This document shows, in pieces, positions 22,500 to 31,648 of a DNA stretch of 64,000 nucleotides (position 1 is the stretch's first letter; every line of letters begins with the position of its first letter). The stretch spans positions 372,001-436,000 of the forward strand of contig JARVKI010000024.1 of assembly GCA_036674765.1 (NCBI GenBank), given 5' to 3'. Origin of the DNA: Seiridium cupressi (Eukaryota > Ascomycota > Sordariomycetes > Amphisphaeriales > Sporocadaceae). Both the position numbers and the translations under genes were made by a program. The notes under the pieces are model-generated. The model was not told the origin of the DNA, searched no databases, and worked only from the letters and a program-made list of their open reading frames with translations.

Positions 22500-23750
22500 C
22501 TAGTTGTTGTTGCTTTCGTTGTTGTTGCTATCGCCCTGCTGACGGTGAAGGCTTCGAGTGGACAACTGTTCTGCTGACTCCACGGATTGGTGTTTGCGAG
22601 CCCTGCTTTTGTAAGCATCATCGATAGCGTTGTAGAGTGTTTTCGGATCTGCGTTGGGCTCGCTAGTAATACGATCTTTCCATTCCAGCCACTGGTCTTT
22701 CTGTGGCAGCAAACCTGCCTTGTTGATCCATTCCTTGTCTTCGATGTATTCGAAAAAACGGATCAAAGAGGCATATACATCGGTTCGTGTGGGAACATCT
22801 TCCCTGCTATTCGGCAGTTTTTCTAGCGGTTCTAGATAAGACTTTCCATTAAGCCAGAGACCCAGTAAAGTATTCGCTTGCCCAAGTACGTTGAAAAGGA
22901 TAAACACGACTTGGTCCATTGTTGATCCATTCGGTATAGTGCAGAAAACGAGCATCATGACTAGTAACGTCCCACCTCTCGTGAACGCCTGCCAGAAAGA
23001 AGTCGTTCGTCGGGACCCAGCATTCTGGTTGTAGATCAGTCCCCTAGTGGTCCAGGCCTTGACATCCTTCCGACTTCCTGATATAACTAGAGCGGAATTG
23101 CTCCTCCCCAAGATGAAGACTGCATCCGGGGCATCAGGTCTGGTTATCGATGATTCCGTTTCTGGTGCAGGTCTCACCAACACAAACTCGATAACTCGCA
23201 GAAGGATAGACCATACGGCATAAACCAAGCAGTTCGTTAAGCCTATCCAGGAAATATTTGGTGCCAACTGACAAGTAACAAACAATCCGATCATGCATGC
23301 CCAAGTGAAGGCAGCCCAAGCAAGCTTCAATAACTCTGTCTGGGATCCTCTATGATGATGCGGTATTTTCAGATATGTGCATTTTCCATTCTCGAAGAGT
23401 CCCCCCTTTTTAATAGCGTTGTCCAATGCTAGGTTTCTGAGTGGTGCGCTCTTGCATCCATAGGGGGAGAAATAAGAGTACGAACTCGGCTCGAGGAGAA
23501 TGTCGTACGATCTCAGATATGTCTGAATGCCAGCTACAGGAGCAGCGCAAAGAGCTTCCATCAGATTGCGTCCGGCGAGTCGGTACTTGAGCTCCTCACT
23601 CTCACTAATGAGGACCATGAGTGCGCTCACATCGAACGTCCAGTCCTTGTAGTCATCGGGGTCCATTGTTGCTGCTACGATAAACCGTAGTTGGATCAAA
23701 CACTGTGTCAGTGTCAACCTTTGTGGTGTTTGTAGAGGTGGAGAAGGCAT
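22500..23750 (-). CDS. Fungal multi-pass membrane protein of unknown function
   Basis: Intronless, 416 aa from the ATG at 23750; an alternative start is the in-frame ATG at 23666 (MDPDDYKDWTFDVS), which would remove 28 residues. I recognise the pattern of a fungal-specific hypothetical family but no named domain. The N-terminal 100 residues are soluble. Four likely membrane helices follow: WAAFTWACMIGLFVTCQL, ISWIGLTNCLVYAVWSILL, GGTLLVMMLVFCTIP and VVFILFNVLGQANTLLGLWL. Between the second and third pair lies a conserved-looking soluble loop (DAVFILGRSNSALVISGSRK DVKAW). The C-terminus is charged and ends in an Asn-rich tract (SNNNESNNN). Position beside HET genes suggests accessory content, but this is only context. 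Confidence 0.72.
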   Translation of the reverse strand: MPSPPLQTPQRLTLTQCLIQLRFIVAATMDPDDYKDWTFDVSALMVLISESEELKYRLAGRNLMEALCAAPVAGIQTYLRSYDILLEPSSYSYFSPYGCKSAPLRNLALDNAIKKGGLFENGKCTYLKIPHHHRGSQTELLKLAWAAFTWACMIGLFVTCQLAPNISWIGLTNCLVYAVWSILLRVIEFVLVRPAPETESSITRPDAPDAVFILGRSNSALVISGSRKDVKAWTTRGLIYNQNAGSRRTTSFWQAFTRGGTLLVMMLVFCTIPNGSTMDQVVFILFNVLGQANTLLGLWLNGKSYLEPLEKLPNSREDVPTRTDVYASLIRFFEYIEDKEWINKAGLLPQKDQWLEWKDRITSEPNADPKTLYNAIDDAYKSRARKHQSVESAEQLSTRSLHRQQGDSNNNESNNN

Positions 23751-24016
23751 CAACGCAACTTCTGAGCCTTGGCTTATTATTCAATTCGAGTCCATAGTGA
23801 TAGGGCGGATCACCTTTGGGGGATACCTTCAGGCTGTGAGGGGCATAGAAGGCGTCAAGTTGAAGGTGTGTAGGCGGAAGCTAAACATTGTAACGATTGG
23901 ACGGCAATTTGCCACGGCGACAGCCAGCCTATTTTTACACGATGTGGCACCAAGCTTTTCCTTAGGTTGCACATACCAGACATTCAGTCAGTCCAACACA
24001 AAGCGCCCGAGTAAAC

Positions 24017-24263
24017 TCAATTAAACTCAAGTGACCCTAGCCCCCCTCGTGACAGATATCTCTGGCGAAGAAACGACGCCTATGCAAAAATAGTGGTGGT
24101 GCTGCATTCCGCCATTGGTCGGTCCTCTGTTAAAGAGACTCACCATAAAGTGCTTTTCCGGCTTTTCGGGGCTGGAGGAGGACTCTGGGACATACTTGTT
24201 CGTTAGCGGGGAAGAGTTGGCGAAGTGGCCCAGACGATAATCAGGTGAAGGGTTCTGCGCCAT
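24017..24263 (-). CDS. Possible small two-exon gene
   Basis: A candidate protein of 60 aa in two exons, 24263-24144 and 24079-24017, with a 64-bp intron bounded by GTGAGT and CATAG. The first exon starts with ATG and is Pro/Ser rich (MAQNPSPDYRLGHFANSS); the second reads ASFLRQRYLSRGGLG. Intron signals are good and the join keeps the frame, yet I recognise no family. The segment also lies only 82 bp from the stop of the HET gene on the same strand, so it could instead be part of its 3' region. Confidence 0.32.
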
Positions 24264-24344
24264 GCATTTAGAGGATATTTTATTATGCTAGTGCCTGCGG
24301 TGATCATCAATACGGACCATCTCTGCTCGACTAGGAGATAGACA

Positions 24345-26416
24345 TTATTGGAGGGTGATGGACTCGTCGGTGGCTGCAGCCAGCAATGCCCCAATATTCT
24401 TTTGATGTTCCTCTCCCCAAGATGCTCTTGTCGACAACCCAATGCGCTCGTATGAGGTGGAGCCCTCTTGTGACTGCTCCAGGACCTGCTTCAGGACCAG
24501 AATTGCATGATACGAATATTTCCAACCGTCTATTTCCGCATATTGCGACTCAGCATCGCCAGCCGTGGCCCGCACTCTACCGAGGTAAATACAGGAATAC
24601 CCATGACTCCCCTCGGGCGTCTTGCTGGGATCATCACAGATGAAAGGACAGGATCGTTCCGAGGCGTCTGCCGTGCTGATTCGGAATTGAACGCCATCTG
24701 TCCAACCTGCGTACAGGTCGCCCGGACCAGCGTGCTTGGTCTGGACAGTGAGCCCATGCCTGACAGGACCACGAAGTGTGATTGCACCAGAACAGACCAT
24801 TCCGAAGGGGTCGCCGCTGTCTTCTAATGTCACACTGGCGTCTAGCAATCTTGTCATCGCTTCTAAGTGTCGCATTGGCAGCATCGTAACGGGCGCGATG
24901 ACCGATGCCCAGGACCAGGTAGGAGGCTGGTGGCCTTTAGCATCCGCCCTCCGCCACTCCACGCTTGGGTCCCGAATCCGTCGAAAATAATCATCTTCTA
25001 CGCTCCATGTCAATCCTCGCAACGCATTGTCTTCCCATATACCAGCTAGATATCTAGGCTTGCGGCCTAGACATTCCTCCAGAACTTGAGAAAACCGCCT
25101 GGCAAGTCGTGATATTGCCACAAGCCGCTGCTCGTCATCTTTGTGCTGTCTTTCGGAGAAGAGCACGATAATTTCATCCCACTTGCGGTATAGTTCTTCT
25201 CTAGAAAGCGCCCTCGCCCAGCTGATGTCTCGCAGTATGCGCCCCGAGACGCCGTCGTCTTCCACTTTGAACGAACCGCCGCATTCACACCACTGCTCTT
25301 CGTCGCACTCCCAAACCAGTTCTTCTGTTGTGTAGTGAAGCATCCGGTGTGACATCAAAGCCTCGGGAAGCGTCCAGGCTCTCTTGTTGATGGGATCTGG
25401 ATTGGAGACCTCAGTTGCCGGCATCCTCATCAGCAATGCATTGTAATCGTGCTCCCTCTCAAATCTGCCTCTGGCGTAGATAGGATACCCCTGAAACGAG
25501 AGCGCATGTGGCCGCTTCCCATACTTTTGATTGCTGAATATCCCTTTATCACTACTATCCGCATTGTCGGCCCCAATTGTGAGCATAGCGTTTCCATAGA
25601 CATCAACCAGTTTTGGGCTTTCGAGTTTCCAATCTTCTTCATCTCTCTGTATGATACACAGCGCATCAGCCCACAAATATTTAACCTTGAGCTGTCTACA
25701 TATCTCGGTCGCATGCTGGATAGTCTTAGGCAGCTCCGAAAATTTCATTCCTTGGCTCAAATGCGCTTCTATGTTTTCCCTCAGGGTCCGCAAACTTGAT
25801 CTGTTAGAGCCCCAGCAATAGCTCAAGGCAATGTATTTCCCCGGTCTACCATTCGTTTCGATAAGAAGTGGATTGTCATTTGTGACGTCGATGACCCGAG
25901 TCGGAAGCGGCGTGTCTCCAGGGCCCCCGCATGCCTTGTGGTTGTTGAAACATTGTTGGAGCCACCCATGGACAACTTCGAAACAACCTGGATCAGAGGA
26001 CACCTCATGGACTTCTTGGGATTTACCTATTACCAGTGGCAGATTTGTGGGAGGACGAATTCTTTGACCTGTTTATCACTTTTGGTTAGGATCCAACGAA
26101 TAGTATGGGCCACATCCTTACTCGTTCTCTGGTAAAGCACCAGGTAGATATCCTCCAGCCGCCAATCGACATAGAGAGGACACCCAGGGGCAAACTTCAG
26201 TTCGATGAACTGTTCTGCGTGAGAAATCTCCCATCCTGGCTTCTCGTGCTGGAGCGCTTCGTAGATCAGTTTACATGTCGGACAACCGCTCTTGGCTACG
26301 GACGTAGACAAGGCTGATAGCTCCATGAACCTGCTCATTCGGACCCGGGTGGACCAAGGCTGCTCGCCTTGAGACACCGCGAGGTTCCCGCAGTTGGCAC
26401 ACTGGACCTGAGCCAT
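24345..26416 (-). CDS. HET-domain (heterokaryon incompatibility) protein
   Basis: Fungal non-self recognition protein; HET domains trigger cell death when incompatible strains fuse. Two exons: 26416-26122 and 26068-24345, 672 aa. The 53-bp intron (GTAAGG..AACAG, branch CCTAACC) is needed because the two long frames do not otherwise join. The N-terminus has a Cys pair motif (CANCGNLAV) and another (GCPTCKLIYEAL) common in this family. The HET domain begins near residue 173 with KYIALSYCWG and continues through ELPKTIQHATEICRQLKVKY, LWADALCIIQRDEEDW and VYGNAMLTIGA. The C-terminal part (PPTWSWASV, YERIGL) is the usual conserved tail. Nothing is missing, so the gene looks functional. A second HET gene lies directly upstream on the same strand. 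Confidence 0.92.
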
Positions 26417-26751
26417 CGGTGCTATAGTAATATTTTGTGTCGCTGCATGTGACCAGAAAACTTGGAGAGTCTTTTATGGTCGGACTGAAGCATGTTGACG
26501 TTATAATAGCCACACTGTTGCGCCCAAGCGGGGTCGCAACGAAGAGGAGGGTAACACGACATGAAGCATAGCGTTTGCATACCAGCTGACGAACTAGGGT
26601 TACTGCGGAGGCCTGTAAAGCGTTATGGTTAGACCTTATTATGACGATTACATCTAATAAGAATACTTTATCATTATAACGATATTAACGTTACATCAAT
26701 AATACTTTTTAGAAATGGGCGAGACAATTAGCATCCTATGTACTTGGCTAT
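26417..26751. other. Intergenic between two HET genes
   Basis: 335 bp, AT-rich in the right half (26,630-26,750). It should carry the promoter of the left HET gene and the 3' end of the right one. No further feature seen. Confidence 0.5.
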
Positions 26752-29034
26752 TTAAAATAAAACATATTCGTTAGGACCACCGACATCTTGTGGTATCTTC
26801 CAATATCCTCGGCAAGTTCTCACACCTCGTAAGAGTGCAATGGAATGCTGTTCATGCCCATTCTGTGGAAGTAGCTGGACTATCCACGAGAGCACCCCAT
26901 GACATCTCGGGCTCTGCGCTAACTGGGTGTCAAGCATTGTTGCCGGAGTGAAGACATATACCGGTGTGGACGTGTCATTTTCATACAGGTCGAAAACTGC
27001 TGAAGGTAGATATTTCAGCTTACTGTCATCATTAGAAATAACTGTGTCGTCATGTATGTTGTGCTGGTTGGTCAACTGCACGAGTCTGGCGGGTTGCATT
27101 ACATTTGTGTGGTACACTTCACTCCACATCCATTGCAATAACTTGTAGCCATTCTTGTGGAAGAATGCTGCATAATCACCCTCTTCTTCAACCCTTCCTT
27201 CAGATCTGTATATTAGCTCTCCGGTCGATTCCTCAAGTACATCTCTGATTGTTTTCGGAGTTTCGGCCGGGTTCGGTGTCCTCAAAGCTTCTTCGATATC
27301 ACCAAAGTAGTACTTGCTGCAACAGCACCACAGTATATCGGCTAGATCGACCAGTCTTTGCCGCATCAAGTCCTTCAATAGGCTCCATAGTATGGCAGGT
27401 ACTACGTCACCTCCAGGTTCTCGTGGGAGTGCTCGGACTGTTGGTAAGCTCAACACGTCAGCCTCTTTGATCTCCCAAAGCCAGCCCGCAATGCGGAGAC
27501 CGCCAGCCGGGGCAAATACAGGAGGCCGAGACCGGACGACAATATCATCGTCCTCATAATACGGAATAGATTGGAGCTTGTCATCCCATTTCGGGCCCCA
27601 GGAGAATGCAACATGGTTAGCTCTATTGCTACCCTCGTCTGCGAATTGAAGAGTCACCGACAAGTCTCCGTTCAACACCGCCAGCGCAAAAGCGCAAATG
27701 CTAAAGCCGCAACGAGACCCAGGCTCAAGACTTTCGTTCAGGGCGACAACTTTGTTGGTATTCATCCTGGTCGTGTAGTTACAAAGGTTGGCCAAGATGG
27801 CCAACCTATCAGGAACACGACTATTTTGCCTTTTTCTCAAAAATTTCAGACCTTGTGCCGCGTTACAAGTCTGCCGGAACTCGGGGTCCCGATGGATTTC
27901 ATCGATCTCTTCTGCGGTCAGATGCTGTCCCGGCATGTTACTGGTGATATGAGTTGGCTCGAAACTCCAAATGTCGGCTGTCAAATGACGAATGTCTTCC
28001 GCGAGTGATGCATCGAGACTGCCTTCTGCACGTTCAACGCAATCCTCCGCCCATACCAAGCAGTAGTGTAGCTCCTCGATTGTGAGTTCGATTTCTCCGT
28101 CAATTGGGCCGAGATACTCTGACTTGGTGAGACCAGGTGTGTGCCTTGCCAGAAGCGTCATGCCTGTACCACCAGACACAGCTTCCTGTAGTATCCAAGC
28201 TCGAGTGAACCACTTATCTCGAACTACCTTTCCAAGCGTTTTCTTGAGTTCCTGCATGCGTGATGTGGGAATGTCCTGCCCCTGGATCATGAAATCCCAC
28301 ATATCTAGTTCAGACTGCTTATCAAATGAGCAATTCAGTAGTCCGACGGGCCACGAACTTCGCTGGTAGACCAAATCCATGGACTGTATTCCAGCTTCTT
28401 TATCATCGCGGTCTTCTTGATCGATGCATTCTTTATCAATCCAGATAAATGTCAAGCCCTTGCTCGCAGCAAAAGCTATGGCGCGTTCCATGATGATGGA
28501 AGGTGTTTTACTTGGTCTATCGATATCCCCAACCATATAGTAGGCATCATCACCTAGCTCGTCGGCTGACTTCCCCCAACACCATGATACGGCAACGTAG
28601 TGTGTGCAATCACGGCAGCAGCCCGGTGGCGTCACATGTAGTGTCCGCTTCACCCTCTGGCTAGATGCTGGAGTCTCAGACTCGGCATGATCCTTCGTCG
28701 CATGAGCTTGCTCATTCATGCTAATGTATTCATAAAAAGGAAGCCACTCATCACACAAGCAGTATTCAGTTGATTCCCGTGACGATTGTGTCGCGTGATC
28801 TTCCACTAGCTGTATAGCTTCGCCTTCGGTTTCAGGAAGTGCCATCAATTCAGCCGGTCCGCTTGAAGAAGGTCGTGGTCCTACAGCAATGAATCTCAAA
28901 CGCCTTGCCCAGTCATGGTAGTTGTTACGGTCGTTGATGCAGCCTTGTAGCGCCCATAAATGCGATTTGAAGGCTGCCTCATCAGTGTAAAGCTCCTGAA
29001 AGCTCTTATTATCATCCATTTCCATCTTGTACAT
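26752..29034 (-). CDS. Second HET-domain protein
   Basis: Intronless, 760 aa, ATG at 29034 (a second ATG follows two codons later). The HET domain is of a different subtype from its neighbour: HYVAVSWCWGKSADELGDDA opens it, then ERAIAFAASKGLTFIWIDKECIDQED, GIQSMDLVYQRSSWPVGLLN and KWFTRAWILQEAVSGG. A long C-terminal half follows, including RVPDRLAILANLCNY, and a tail ending in a sentence-like conserved block (CRGYWKIPQDVGGPNEYVLF). Cysteine-rich GCCRDCTHY sits just before the domain. The gene is complete with no visible lesion. HET proteins with this extended layout are usual in Aspergillaceae and are often clustered and polymorphic. Confidence 0.88.
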   Translation of the reverse strand: MYKMEMDDNKSFQELYTDEAAFKSHLWALQGCINDRNNYHDWARRLRFIAVGPRPSSSGPAELMALPETEGEAIQLVEDHATQSSRESTEYCLCDEWLPFYEYISMNEQAHATKDHAESETPASSQRVKRTLHVTPPGCCRDCTHYVAVSWCWGKSADELGDDAYYMVGDIDRPSKTPSIIMERAIAFAASKGLTFIWIDKECIDQEDRDDKEAGIQSMDLVYQRSSWPVGLLNCSFDKQSELDMWDFMIQGQDIPTSRMQELKKTLGKVVRDKWFTRAWILQEAVSGGTGMTLLARHTPGLTKSEYLGPIDGEIELTIEELHYCLVWAEDCVERAEGSLDASLAEDIRHLTADIWSFEPTHITSNMPGQHLTAEEIDEIHRDPEFRQTCNAAQGLKFLRKRQNSRVPDRLAILANLCNYTTRMNTNKVVALNESLEPGSRCGFSICAFALAVLNGDLSVTLQFADEGSNRANHVAFSWGPKWDDKLQSIPYYEDDDIVVRSRPPVFAPAGGLRIAGWLWEIKEADVLSLPTVRALPREPGGDVVPAILWSLLKDLMRQRLVDLADILWCCCSKYYFGDIEEALRTPNPAETPKTIRDVLEESTGELIYRSEGRVEEEGDYAAFFHKNGYKLLQWMWSEVYHTNVMQPARLVQLTNQHNIHDDTVISNDDSKLKYLPSAVFDLYENDTSTPVYVFTPATMLDTQLAQSPRCHGVLSWIVQLLPQNGHEQHSIALLRGVRTCRGYWKIPQDVGGPNEYVLF

Positions 29035-29334
29035 TCGTAGGATATTGATTGTTATGTGGCAGATGGGGTGCTAATTTCGCAAGAATGATCTTGGGGCCCA
29101 AAATGGATGTTGACCGGCTCACTTTTTTGCCGTTCAGCAGCGGGCAAGATTATCATTGGCTGATGGAAAACCGACACACCTACAGCAAACCGGTGACACC
29201 TATTACCATACAGAAATGCAGAAATCAAATATGTAACAAACGCAAGATCGAGCTCTGGAGGTTCATAGGTGACTCTGACCTGCCGTACACACCTTTCATG
29301 GTCGCAGAATACGTTGGCTTTCTTTGACTTTATA

Positions 29335-30090
29335 AAAGCTTGTTCAACTATATGTCTTTTAATTATATAAAGGGTACGACTTCGCTTACGATTTAATTAA
29401 TTATATAAGCTGGCTTTTTACTTATTATATTTATATACGTTATTATACTTTATAAATCAGGTAATTTAAATTATATATTTTTAAACGAATAGCATTTTTA
29501 ATAATAATTATAAGAAATAAAAAAGAATAAAATAAAAATAAATTTTAAACCGGTTTTATAAAGAGAAAATATATTATAAATTTATAATAATTTAATTATA
29601 TTTTAAATTTATTATTTAATATTTTTATTAATTATTATAATTAATTATAAAAAATTATAATTTTTATTATTTAAAATAATATTTTTAAATTTTTATATAA
29701 TATAAACGACTTTTTAAAATTAAACTTTATTATTAGTATAATTATAAATAAAATAAATAAAATTAATATTAACGTTAATTTATTTTTTATTACGGTATTA
29801 AAACGCTATTAAAGCGCTAACGGTATAGCGTTTATAAAAGGCCGTTATACTAGTTTAAAACTTAATTTCCTCTTTTCTTCTTCGTATAATAATAACATAC
29901 TAAATTACTAATATATAAAACCGTAACATTTTTATTTTATTTATTAATATTATTTAAATAATTAATTATCTTTTTTAATATACTTTTTTATAATTTATAC
30001 GTTTATATATTAATTATTTATTATAATTATATAAATTTATTTTTCCTTCGGATTAAAATACACTTTTTAAAAATAAAAGGATTACTAGCT
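29335..30090. repeat. Extremely AT-rich block, probably RIP-mutated repeat
   Basis: The base composition changes abruptly from mixed sequence to long runs of A and T with many TA steps, for about 750 bp, and then returns to normal by about 30,090. No open frame is left. Islands such as GCGTTTATAAAAGGCCGTTATACTAG hint at an earlier repeat. Such blocks in ascomycetes are usually transposon copies changed by repeat-induced point mutation (C to T). The element type can no longer be told. Confidence 0.65.
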
Positions 30091-30109
30091 TAAAATTAAT
30101 AAAGGAGCT

Positions 30110-30255
30110 TCGGGATTCGAACCCACTACTTATATATTGAGCCGACACGAAGCGGTTTTTACCGCGTACATACCGCTTTCTAGTCGGGATTTTCGGCAAG
30201 AAAGAATCACTTCGGAAAGGATAACAACTCTGCGCATAAGAAAACCAGTTAGCTA
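30110..30255 (-). other. tRNA-like (possible SINE) relic
   Basis: On the minus strand GGTTCGAATCC, an exact pol III B box, lies at 30123-30113, followed by CCGAAGCTCC like a tRNA acceptor end. An A-box-like TAGCTAACTGG is at 30255-30245, about 120 bp upstream, farther than in a normal tRNA gene. The T stem is damaged on one side and no cloverleaf with a matching 5' acceptor can be folded. It may be a tRNA-derived SINE or a decayed tRNA gene. Confidence 0.35.
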
Positions 30256-30260
30256 CTACA

Positions 30261-31444
30261 TTGACCATTTGCTCTAACTGTCAGCTCATCTCGTCAATTC
30301 CCATATTCTATCCCGATTGGCGCGAACAAACAATATATACACACGATGCGCGGTCTTTGGCCAAGGCAGTTGCCGAACACTGCTTCTTCTGTACCCAATG
30401 GTGGAACAGTATAAGAGTCGAGGAATTCAAGGCTCTGGTCGACACTTCGACTTTTATCGGCATTGACTGCAAAGTCATCTCGTTTGATACGGACTCTACT
30501 TTCAGGTTGAGGTTCGAACCCCAGTGGAATGGGACTATCAACGAGGACTTTGAAACAGGAGTCTCCGAGTTCCTCCTGATTAGCGACATGGTGCTGGCAG
30601 CAGATTTATCGTCTGAAGGTGTGCAGTATCTTTTATTCGCAATCTTCTCATCCTCAACTCACAGTACTCAGATCTGGATCTCCACAAATCAAATCCTGAC
30701 AACGTTGATCTGGATCTCCACAAATCAAATCCTGACAACGTTGATCTGGATGCCGTGCCAGAAGTCCTTTCACTGCACACGAACCACGAATCTACCTGGG
30801 TCGCCATAAAGCAGTGGCTTCAACGCTGTCAAGGACGCCACACTGATTGCAATGACCTGCGCTCCCATCCTGCTTGGCTCCCAACGCGGCTTCTCGACAC
30901 CGGACTTGGCGATAAGGATTGTATTCGAGTCGTCGACACTGTGAACTTGGCGCCAGATTCGGTAACTTACATAGCACTCAGCCATTGTTGGGGTAAAAAG
31001 CACTTCCTGGTCATGGATGAAGACAGCAAAGACATGTTCCAAACAGGGCCTGGCGTCCCAGTCTCGGCCCTTGCCCTAAACTTCCAGGACGCCATCCACG
31101 CAACCAGGAAACTCGGGCTCCGGTACATTTGGATCGATTCGTTTTGTATTCTGCAAGGCTCGAGAGAAGATTGGCAGCTAGAAGCTCCCATGATGAACAA
31201 GGTCTACCGAAATGCTATCCTCACGCTTGCCCCCACCACATCATCGGATGCTTATCAGATGAAGAAATTAGTGTCATCGCCGTTAATAGTATTCCAGAGT
31301 CCACCCTCACTCCCGTCTGGGCTGCAAGGCTGGCCGCCTAGAATACCCTTTGCAGCGTCTAGAAAGATGCTAAAGTCTTTTCTGCCGGTACGTATCCTCT
31401 CTGCCAGTGCACAACTTTATGGCCATCTTTTCTGGCGCATATAA
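30261..31444 (+). pseudogene. Decayed HET-domain gene
   Basis: A third HET gene, opposite in strand to the other two. Exon 1 (about 30261-30618) encodes the usual N-terminus (TICSNCQLIS, EHCFFCTQWW) but has no ATG in frame; the frame is closed by a TAA shortly upstream. An intron at 30619-30671 (GTGTGC..CTCAG, 53 bp) joins it to exon 2, which starts with two identical 36-bp repeats and then encodes the HET domain: VTYIALSHCWGKK, NFQDAIHATRKLGLRYIWID, SFCILQGSREDW, KVYRNAILTLAP. After TLAPTTSSDA the frame departs from the family and ends at 31444 without the C-terminal half. Loss of the start codon and of the tail makes a functional protein unlikely. The left end abuts the AT-rich block. Confidence 0.8.
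30671..30751 (+). repeat. 36-bp exact tandem duplication
   Basis: Two identical 36-bp units (30671-30706 and 30707-30742), then 9 more bases of a third. In the HET frame each unit encodes DLDLHKSNPDNV. The first base of unit one is the G of the intron acceptor AG. The exact identity suggests a recent duplication. Confidence 0.9.
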
Positions 31445-31648
31445 CAGCCATCGGTATTTAAGCTCATGATTTTGTAACTCTAAAAACTGCACCATGGAGA
31501 TAGTTCTTCTGGGGCTGTATAAAGGATCGGATTAGAGGGTCTTTCTACGCTAGTATGGAGGCGTGGTTCTGACTGTTCGTCTTCTCCCAGATTCATCGGA
31601 AATGGTACAACATGTCGAAGCTCACAAGGGTCAGCTCAACGCTGTCTT

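Noticed and set aside
30505..30518. GGTTCGAACCCCAG as a tRNA T arm on the plus strand
   Set aside because: It lies inside the HET-relic coding frame (RLRFEPQW) and no cloverleaf surrounds it.
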